DNA of 5,317 nt, taken from Acetobacteraceae bacterium. Its GTDB lineage: Bacteria; Pseudomonadota; Alphaproteobacteria; Acetobacterales; Acetobacteraceae. The stretch lies in assembly GCA_947446625.1 (NCBI GenBank), contig CANFIE010000303.1, forward strand, positions 1 through 5,317, given 5' to 3'. The position numbers and the translations under genes are program-made. Each line of letters opens with the position of its first letter. Positions within the stretch are counted from its first letter, which is position 1. The notes beneath the pieces are model-generated. The model was not told the origin of the DNA and did no database searches. It saw nothing but the letters and a program-made list of their open reading frames with translations. Below, one piece after another: positions 1 through 4,355 of the stretch.

Positions 1-530
1 AAGCCCGGCCGGCGCGGGTGGACCGCTTTGTGCTGGAAAGCCGGCCCGATGCGGATACCGCCGTCTTCATCGTGGAGAGCGGCAAGGGCGTTTACATGCG
101 CAGCCTGGCGCGGGATGTGGCCCGGGCCTGCGGCACGGTGGGGCATATTACCGTGCTGCGCCGGCTGCGGGTGGGGCCTTTCCGCGAGGAGCATGGGATT
201 CCGCTGGACAATCTGCGGCTTTCGGCCGATACGCCTCCCCCTTCCCCGGACCTTTTGCTTCCGGTGGCGACCGCGCTGGCCGACATCCCGGCGCTGGCCC
301 TCACTGAAGCGGAGGCCGCACGTCTCATGCACGGCCAGGCGATAAGCTTGGTGGAGTTGATGGGGCGTATTCCTGCCGACGCCAACCCGAATAACGGGCT
401 GGTGCGGGCCATGGCGGGGGAGCGGTTCGTGGGTCTGTGCCGGTTGGATGAAGGGCTGATGAAGCCTGAACGTCTGGTGGCGCAGCAGGAAACACCCGGG
501 GCCGCCCTGTTCATCTCTGGCAAGGAGTAA
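1..530 (+). CDS. truB: tRNA pseudouridine-55 synthase TruB, C-terminal part (5' end outside window)
   Basis: TruB converts U55 in the T-loop of tRNAs to pseudouridine in the cytoplasm. Only the last 175 codons are here; the reading phase begins at base 3 and is open to the window edge, so the gene starts upstream. The apparent GTG at 18 is an internal Val, since the preceding codons (ARPAR) already read like the TruB segment before the strand ending in DRFVLES. Visible family hallmarks are ESGKGVYMRSLARDVARACG (bases 75-134), matching the conserved KGTYIRSL-type active-site block, followed by GHITVLRRLRVGPF. The catalytic Asp lies in the missing N-terminal half. The remaining part, with ALTEAEAARLMHGQAI and FVGLCRLDEG, fits the small C-terminal RNA-binding domain of bacterial TruB. 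rpsO follows 4 bases after the stop, the classic infB-rbfA-truB-rpsO order, so the two are almost certainly co-transcribed. Confidence 0.96.
   Translation, partial: ARPARVDRFVLESRPDADTAVFIVESGKGVYMRSLARDVARACGTVGHITVLRRLRVGPFREEHGIPLDNLRLSADTPPPSPDLLLPVATALADIPALALTEAEAARLMHGQAISLVELMGRIPADANPNNGLVRAMAGERFVGLCRLDEGLMKPERLVAQQETPGAALFISGKE
522..527 (+). promoter_or_regulatory. Ribosome binding site of rpsO, inside the end of truB
   Basis: AAGGAG, a near-perfect Shine-Dalgarno, is encoded by the last two sense codons of truB (Lys-Glu) and sits 7 bases before the rpsO ATG. Ribosomes finishing truB pass directly over it, so translation of the two genes is probably linked. Confidence 0.85.
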
Positions 531-534
531 GCCG

Positions 535-804
535 ATGTCGACCTCTCTCGAAGCGCGCGCGGCCATTATCGCCGCTTTCGCCACCAAGCCCGGCGACACG
601 GGTAGCCCTGAAGTGCAGATCGCGCTGATGAGCGACCGGATCAGCTACCTGACCGAGCACCTGAAGGTGCACAAGAAGGATTTCCACAGCCGGCGTGGCC
701 TGCTGGTGCTGGTTGGCCAGCGCCGTGGCCTGCTGGACTATGTGAAGCGCAAGGACCAGGCCCGTTATGAGAGCCTGCTGAAGCGCCTGAACCTGCGTCG
801 CTAG
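535..804 (+). CDS. rpsO: 30S ribosomal protein S15
   Basis: S15 is a primary-binding protein of the 30S subunit. It binds 16S rRNA in the central domain and takes part in an intersubunit bridge. The product is 89 residues, the standard length for the family. Diagnostic blocks run in the usual order: GDTGSPEVQIALMSDRI (about residues 20-36), LTEHLKVHKKDFHSRRGLL (39-57) and VGQRRGLLDYVKRKD followed by YESLLKRLNLRR at the C terminus. The start is set by the AAGGAG site 7 bases upstream. It lies 4 bases downstream of truB and is followed 24 bases later by an intrinsic terminator, so it appears to end the operon. In E. coli S15 represses its own mRNA through a structured leader; no such structure could be established here by eye. 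Confidence 0.98.
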   Translation: MSTSLEARAAIIAAFATKPGDTGSPEVQIALMSDRISYLTEHLKVHKKDFHSRRGLLVLVGQRRGLLDYVKRKDQARYESLLKRLNLRR

Positions 805-828
805 TCGCGCAGGGTTGAGACAGGAATG

Positions 829-859
829 GGGCGTGGCTCGCAAGGGCCGCGCCCTTTTT
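829..859 (+). terminator. Rho-independent terminator after rpsO
   Basis: Stem GGGCGTGGC (829-837) pairs with GCCGCGCCC (846-854), giving 9 pairs including one G-U, with the 8-base loop TCGCAAGG. Five T residues follow (855-859). An alternative shorter hairpin, AAGGGC/GCCCTT (842-847 with 851-856), uses the same 3' arm. The position 24 bases after rpsO and the T-tract make it a convincing end for the truB-rpsO transcript. Confidence 0.88.
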
Positions 860-939
860 CATGCCCGGGATGGGGCTAAGGCGGGCCCATGGTGGGATTG
901 ACCTGACGCCCGGCTGGCGTGACCTTGCCGCGGAAACGC

Positions 940-943
940 GGAG
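940..943 (+). promoter_or_regulatory. Ribosome binding site deciding the start of the MBL-fold gene
   Basis: GGAG lies 8 bases before the ATG at 952. The longer in-frame alternative, GTG at 919, has no comparable purine-rich site in front of it, so the ATG is preferred. Confidence 0.6.
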
Positions 944-951
944 CGAAGCGC

Positions 952-1707
952 ATGTACAAGATCGACATCCTGGTTCAGGGCTACCCCGGCAAAAGCCTGT
1001 GCCATGGCGGCCTGGGCTGGAGCACCATTGCCCTGCTGCGCGGCCATGGCCGGACCATTCTGATTGATGTCGGCGCCTTTTCCATTCGCGGTGAGTTCGG
1101 CAAGCAGTTGAAGGCGGCCGGTGTGGCGCCCGAGGATGTGACCGATGTGGTGCTGACCCATGCGCATTGGGACCACAGCGTGAACTACACGCTGTTCCCC
1201 AATGCCGAGGTGTGGATTGGCCGGGTGGAGATGGATTGGGCCACCAGCACGCCGGTTGGCTTCAACCCGCTGCCCGAGCTTTACATCGCTGATCTCGCCA
1301 AGCACCCGAAGCTGCATCTGCTGGAGGATGGCGAGCAGTTCCTGCACGGCTTCACCGCGTATCTGTGCGCTGGGCATACGCCGGGCTGCCTGTCCTTCGT
1401 GCTGGAGGGCAATGACGTGCCGGTGGTGTTCACCGGTGACAGCGCCAAGAACCGCGCCGAACTGCTGAGCCTGAAGACCGACATGACCATGGACCTGTCG
1501 GCCAGCCTGGCGACGCTGAACCGGATTTGGGGGTTGTGGCGCGCCAAGCCGGGCACGCTGCTGATTCCGGGGCATGACCTGACCATGCGGTTGGATGCCA
1601 ATGGCAAGCCCGAGTATATCGGCCAGCGCCGCGCCGGCATTGCCAGCTGGTTTGATGAGAACCTGGAAGTGATGCACGAGTTTGATATCTCGGCACCGCG
1701 TTTTTGA
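952..1707 (+). CDS. Metallo-beta-lactamase-fold hydrolase (lactonase / glyoxalase-II-like)
   Basis: Probably a cytoplasmic, dinuclear-metal hydrolase of 251 residues. The metal ligands of the MBL fold are all present: the HxHxDH motif THAHWDH (H70, H72, D74, H75), H142 in AGHTPG, D163 in FTGDSAKNR and H208 in IPGHD. The N-terminal beta strands lead to the usual TILIDVG turn (residues 35-41). The set HAHWDH plus GHTPG resembles the N-acyl-homoserine-lactonase-like and glyoxalase-II-like branches, but many MBL-fold enzymes share it, so the substrate is unknown. No signal peptide is visible. The ATG at 952 is chosen over GTG 919 because GGAG precedes it by 8 bases and the conserved fold starts at once with YKIDILVQGYPG. 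The stop TGA overlaps the next gene's ATG by one base, suggesting a two-gene unit with the HD hydrolase. It lies 148 bases after rpsO and beyond a terminator, so it needs its own promoter; none is convincing. Confidence 0.9.
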   Translation: MYKIDILVQGYPGKSLCHGGLGWSTIALLRGHGRTILIDVGAFSIRGEFGKQLKAAGVAPEDVTDVVLTHAHWDHSVNYTLFPNAEVWIGRVEMDWATSTPVGFNPLPELYIADLAKHPKLHLLEDGEQFLHGFTAYLCAGHTPGCLSFVLEGNDVPVVFTGDSAKNRAELLSLKTDMTMDLSASLATLNRIWGLWRAKPGTLLIPGHDLTMRLDANGKPEYIGQRRAGIASWFDENLEVMHEFDISAPRF

Positions 1708-2486
1708 TGCCGCCCGATGACCGAAGGGGCGCAGGCCCCGGAGGTCTGAATCGGCCGGCCAAAGGGCCCGATGACCGAAGGGGCGCAGGCCCCGGAGGTT
1801 TGAATCGGCCGGCCAAAGGGCCCGATGACCGAAGGGGCGCAGGCCCCGGAGGTTTGAATCGGCCGGCCCAGGAAGCTCGCGCCTGGGTGCGGTTGCCATC
1901 CGGGCGCCGGTTGAACCTGCTGGCGCCCACGCCGTTTGACTGGACCGATGAGGATTTGGCGCTGGGCCTGGCGCGGACCTATCGGTGGGGTGGGCATAGC
2001 GTGTGGCCGGGGGCGCCGCTTTCGGTGGCGCAGCATTCGCTGGCGGTGCTGGCGCTGCGGCGGCGGCGGGCCCGCGGGCCGCTGACCCATGCCGAGGAAC
2101 GCCGCGAGTTGCTGCATGACGCGGAAGAGGGGCTGATCAACTTCGACTGCATTTCGCCGTTGAAGCCGTTTCTGGGGCCAGCCTTTGCCGAATTGCAGCG
2201 CCGGCTATGGGAGGCGGTGGCGCAGCGCTACGCCCTGCCGGCCTGGACGCCCGAGACCAAGCGCAGCCACAAGCAGTGCGACATTGCCATGGCCGCCGCC
2301 GAGGCGGTGCATGTGGCCGGCTGGACCGCCGAGGAGGCGCGGGGGACGCTGGGCATCAAGGCGGCGCTGCTGGTGCAGGACCCGCTGGCCATTCCCTACG
2401 GCGCCACGCCCTGGCAGCCCTGGCCACCAGAGTTGGCGGCCGAGCGGTTTCTGGCCGAGCTTCAGCGCTTGAGCAGGGTTGGGTAG
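1707..2486 (+). CDS. HD-domain phosphohydrolase (YfbR-like), start uncertain
   Basis: An HD-superfamily metal-dependent phosphohydrolase; family relatives include the 5'-deoxynucleotidase YfbR, but the substrate is not determinable. Read from ATG 1707 it has 259 residues. Likely metal ligands are H110 (VAQHS), H137-D138 (ELLHDAEEG) and D192 (KQCDIA), the order expected for the HD fold. The conserved protein begins at about residue 57 (EARAWVRLPSGRRLNLL); in relatives this block lies within a few residues of the N terminus. Residues 3 to about 54 are instead a low-complexity array of PDDRRGAGPGGLNRPAKG, nearly three copies, encoded by a 54-bp palindromic DNA repeat. ATG 1707 overlaps the upstream stop (TGATG) but has no Shine-Dalgarno, so coupling would be needed. 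In-frame alternatives are TTG 1854 (210 aa) and GTG 1887 (199 aa, with AGGAAG 11 bases upstream, but losing the conserved RAW). The 3' end overlaps the convergent aldolase gene by 25 bases. Confidence 0.82.
   Translation: MPPDDRRGAGPGGLNRPAKGPDDRRGAGPGGLNRPAKGPDDRRGAGPGGLNRPAQEARAWVRLPSGRRLNLLAPTPFDWTDEDLALGLARTYRWGGHSVWPGAPLSVAQHSLAVLALRRRRARGPLTHAEERRELLHDAEEGLINFDCISPLKPFLGPAFAELQRRLWEAVAQRYALPAWTPETKRSHKQCDIAMAAAEAVHVAGWTAEEARGTLGIKAALLVQDPLAIPYGATPWQPWPPELAAERFLAELQRLSRVG
1713..1869. repeat. 54-bp palindromic unit, ~2.9 tandem copies
   Basis: Copies begin at 1713, 1767 and 1821 with CCCGATGACCGAAGGGGCGC and run to GGCCGGCC; the first two continue with AAAGGG, while the third stops at 1869. 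The only difference between aligned copies is C at 1746 versus T at 1800 and 1854. Each unit folds back on itself: in copy 1, CCGAT (1714-1718) pairs with ATCGG (1750-1754), ACC (1720-1722) with GGT (1743-1745), and GGGGC (1726-1730) with GCCCC (1735-1739) around a GCAG loop. Such imperfect palindromes are typical of REP-like or palindromic-element families. The near-identity of copies implies recent tandem amplification. It sits at the MBL/HD gene junction and, at 18 codons per unit, leaves the HD frame open. Confidence 0.93.
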
Positions 2487-3208
2487 ATCACGCCGTCGCC
2501 GCGTTCCATCATCCAGGCCATGTCCTCGGCATTGAGGTATTCGCCCTTGCGGCCATGCGCGGCGGCCAGGGTTTCCACAATGATGTTGCGCTTCACTTCG
2601 CTGACCAGCACGCAGGTGCGGTGATACGCCTCGCTGAGTGTGCGGCCGAGCACGGTAAAACCGTGGCGGCGCATGATGATGCAGTTGGTATCGGCGATGA
2701 AGGTTTTGATCGGGCCGACATCCTCCTCCACGTTCAAATGCGCCGGCAGATAGGCGGCGGGCTTCTGCATCAGGTAGCTGAAGGTCAGCGAGGTGGAGCG
2801 GATTTCCTCGAAGCCGGCGGCGAGGAAGGCGATGGTCTCGTCGTGATGCAGGTGGATCACCGCATTGATATCCGGGCGCAGGCGCAGGATTTCGCGGTTC
2901 ATCTGGTGGCCCACGGTGGTGGCGCGCTCGCCGCAGAGGATGCGGCCATAGGGAATGTCGGTGATGACCAGTTCCTCGGCCTCCACCTCCTCCAGGCTCA
3001 GCCCCTGCGGCTTGGCATAGACCACGCCTTCCGGGTGGCTGGGGTGTGGCACGCGCAGCGCCATGCCGCCCAGGCTGGACTGCACCAGCCCGCGCGAGAC
3101 CAGCATGCGGGCGTATTTCACATAGGCGGCGGCCAGCTTGGGGTCGAAGGCCACGCTGGGGTCGGGGGTGTATTCATTCACCTGGTAGCGGGGCTGGCTG
3201 CCATCCAT
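2462..3208 (-). CDS. Class II aldolase/adducin-family protein with atypical active site
   Basis: A 248-residue cytoplasmic protein of the class II (metal-dependent) aldolase/adducin fold, whose members cleave or decarboxylate sugar-like substrates using a divalent metal. The metal-binding histidines are kept: H119 and H121 in INAVIHLHHDE, and H182 in MRRHGFTVLG. KPQGLSLEEVEAEELVITD (66-84) corresponds to the family's PSG(V/L)...L..(V)D segment. Other active-site positions are altered: the block usually reading SSEW before the helix ending in RPD is TTVGHQMN, so Gly100 stands where fuculose-phosphate aldolase has its catalytic Glu. The GN-I-S phosphate-binding turn reads GGMALR. It may therefore be a decarboxylase-like or non-phosphosugar member. 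AAGGA lies 8 bases upstream of the ATG. It is transcribed divergently from the epimerase gene across a 139-bp gap, and its 3' end overlaps the HD gene. Confidence 0.88.
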   Translation of the reverse strand: MDGSQPRYQVNEYTPDPSVAFDPKLAAAYVKYARMLVSRGLVQSSLGGMALRVPHPSHPEGVVYAKPQGLSLEEVEAEELVITDIPYGRILCGERATTVGHQMNREILRLRPDINAVIHLHHDETIAFLAAGFEEIRSTSLTFSYLMQKPAAYLPAHLNVEEDVGPIKTFIADTNCIIMRRHGFTVLGRTLSEAYHRTCVLVSEVKRNIIVETLAAAHGRKGEYLNAEDMAWMMERGDGVIYPTLLKR

Positions 3209-3216
3209 GGCGGGGG

Positions 3217-3221
3217 TCCTT
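3217..3221 (-). promoter_or_regulatory. Ribosome binding site of the class II aldolase-family gene
   Basis: On the minus strand AAGGA precedes the ATG at 3208 by 8 bases, a good Shine-Dalgarno that supports this start codon. Confidence 0.65.
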
Positions 3222-3246
3222 TTGGGCGTTTGGCCCAGCCTGCCCC

Positions 3247-3310
3247 GGCAGGGCCGGGCAGTTCAAGCCGGCTGCGCTGCCGGCGCCCTTGACGCATCGG
3301 GCCGGCTGCC
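3247..3310. repeat. Diverged, inverted relative of the 54-bp palindromic repeat in a divergent intergenic region
   Basis: The core 3251-3303 aligns with the reverse complement of the 1713-1869 unit. GGGCCGGGCAGTTCAAGCC here matches GGGCCGGCCGATTCAAACC there at 15 of 19 positions. CTTGACGCATCGGGCC matches CTTCGGTCATCGGGCC at 12 of 16, and the GCGCC-rich piece before it also aligns. The centre differs: here a hairpin, GCCGGC (3268-3273) with GCCGGC (3280-3285) around TGCGCT. An outer stem pairs GGCAG/GGCC (3247-3255) with GGCC/CTGCC (3300-3310). It occupies most of the 139-bp gap between two divergent genes, so it could affect their promoters; alternatively the palindromes could be an operator. 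Confidence 0.6.
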
Positions 3311-3334
3311 GGAAGGATCGGGGCCAGCATAAGC

Positions 3335-3340
3335 AAGGGG
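3335..3340 (+). promoter_or_regulatory. Ribosome binding site of the epimerase gene
   Basis: AAGGGG lies 7 bases before the ATG at 3348, an acceptable Shine-Dalgarno that fixes this start. Confidence 0.6.
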
Positions 3341-3347
3341 AAGCGCC

Positions 3348-4355
3348 ATGGCCGCCGTGCCGATTCAGGGAAACAAGTTCGTCATCATCGGTGGCGCCAG
3401 CCTGGTGGGCAGCGCCACGGCGGCCGAACTGCTGGACCATGGCGCCAGCGAAGTGGTGCTGCTGGACAATTTCTCCCTGGGGTCCGACGCCGCCATTGCG
3501 CATTTGAAGGACCATCCGCGCCTGAAGCTGGTGCGCGGCGATGTGATGCGCATGGGCGACCTGCTGCGCGCCACCGAGGGTGCCGCCGGCGTGGTGCAAC
3601 TGGCCGCCTTCATGACGCTGAACATGGACCGCGACCCCTGGAGCGGCCTGGATGTGAATATCCGCGGCGTGCAGAACGCGCTGGAAGCCTGCCGCGCCAA
3701 CAAGGTGCAGAAGGTGATCTTCGCGAGCTCCAACGCCGTGTACGGCTATGGCCCGGGGGTGAAGGGTGAGCTGGTGGAGAATACGCCCTTCCACAGCGTG
3801 GGCGCGCCGCCGGCCGCCATTCTGTACGGCGCCACCAAGATCATTGGTGAGCAGCTGTGCCGCGACAACTTCCGCAAATACGGGCTGAACTACGTGGTGC
3901 TGCGCTATTCCACCGTGTACGGCGAGCGCCAGCATTACCGCGCCGCCAACGCGCTCTACATCATTGAAACGCTGGACAAGATCCGCAAGGGCCAGGCGCC
4001 GCAGGTGTTTGGCGATGGCAGCGAGACCAAGCACTTCGTGTATGTGGGCGACCTGGCGCGGGCCAACCGCATGGCGCTGGAAAGCAAGGCCACCGATGTG
4101 GCGGTGAACACCAGCGGGCCGGAGCCGATCACCACGCTGGAGTTGGTGAAGCTAGTGACGGAGCTGGGCGGCGGCGGCCCGGCGCCTGAGTTCGTTGGCA
4201 ATGACGGCAAGGTGCGCCTCACCTCCGGCGGCGCCTTCCGTATCGCACATGAGGAAGCCTTCAACGCCATTGGCTGGAAGCCGGAGGTAAAGATGCGTGA
4301 GGGTCTGACGCGGCTGATCGCCTGGCTCGACAGCAGCAATGAGAGCCGCGGCTGA
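3348..4355 (+). CDS. NAD-dependent epimerase/dehydratase (extended SDR)
   Basis: A 335-residue cytoplasmic oxidoreductase of the extended short-chain dehydrogenase family, which uses NAD(P) to oxidise, epimerise or dehydrate sugars or sugar-like hydroxy acids. The Rossmann nucleotide loop is IIGGASLVGSA (G15, G16, G21), a variant of the usual GGxGFIG. D40 at the end of strand 2 (VVLLDNF) favours NAD over NADP. GDV (64-66) and VVQLAAF (82-88) are the adenine-pocket and NAG-like strands. The catalytic set is FASSNAVYG (S127/S128) with Y160-x3-K164 in YGATK. LRYSTVYGERQH and FGDGSETKHFVYVGDLARA are the substrate-domain hallmarks of UDP-sugar epimerase-like SDRs. Length is normal for the family. 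The gene overlaps the following Bug gene by one base (TGATG) and is divergent from the aldolase-family gene, suggesting catabolism or modification of an imported small molecule. Nucleotide-sugar epimerase and acid-sugar dehydrogenase roles both remain possible. Confidence 0.92.
   Translation: MAAVPIQGNKFVIIGGASLVGSATAAELLDHGASEVVLLDNFSLGSDAAIAHLKDHPRLKLVRGDVMRMGDLLRATEGAAGVVQLAAFMTLNMDRDPWSGLDVNIRGVQNALEACRANKVQKVIFASSNAVYGYGPGVKGELVENTPFHSVGAPPAAILYGATKIIGEQLCRDNFRKYGLNYVVLRYSTVYGERQHYRAANALYIIETLDKIRKGQAPQVFGDGSETKHFVYVGDLARANRMALESKATDVAVNTSGPEPITTLELVKLVTELGGGGPAPEFVGNDGKVRLTSGGAFRIAHEEAFNAIGWKPEVKMREGLTRLIAWLDSSNESRG

Noticed and set aside
898..927. TTGACC as a -35 box for the MBL gene
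   Set aside because: At 16-18 base spacing the -10 candidates (for example GACCTT) match TATAAT poorly, so no promoter is called.
919..951. Upstream GTG start for the MBL-fold protein
   Set aside because: No Shine-Dalgarno before it, and the added residues (VTLPRKRGAKR) precede the fold; ATG 952 has GGAG at 8 bases.
1713..1869. CRISPR array
   Set aside because: The repeats are directly abutting with no unique spacers, only about three copies exist, and there are no cas genes; it is a tandem repeat.
859..1899. Long minus-strand open frame (346 codons) opposite the MBL gene
   Set aside because: It mirrors a gene with complete metal-site motifs, contains the translated repeat array, and its protein is low-complexity (HRALWPADSNLRGLRPFG-type repeats) with no recognisable domain. 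Such shadows are usual in GC-rich DNA.
2207..3292. Plus-strand open frame (361 codons) covering the aldolase-family gene
   Set aside because: The Ala/Gly/His-rich translation resembles no family, while the minus strand encodes conserved aldolase-fold motifs with a good ribosome binding site.
3289..3318. TTGACG (3289-3294) with AAGGAT (3313-3318) as an epimerase promoter
   Set aside because: The -35 is good, but the spacer is 18 and the -10 matches only 3 of 6. It also lies inside the palindromic element, so TTGAC may simply be part of the repeat.
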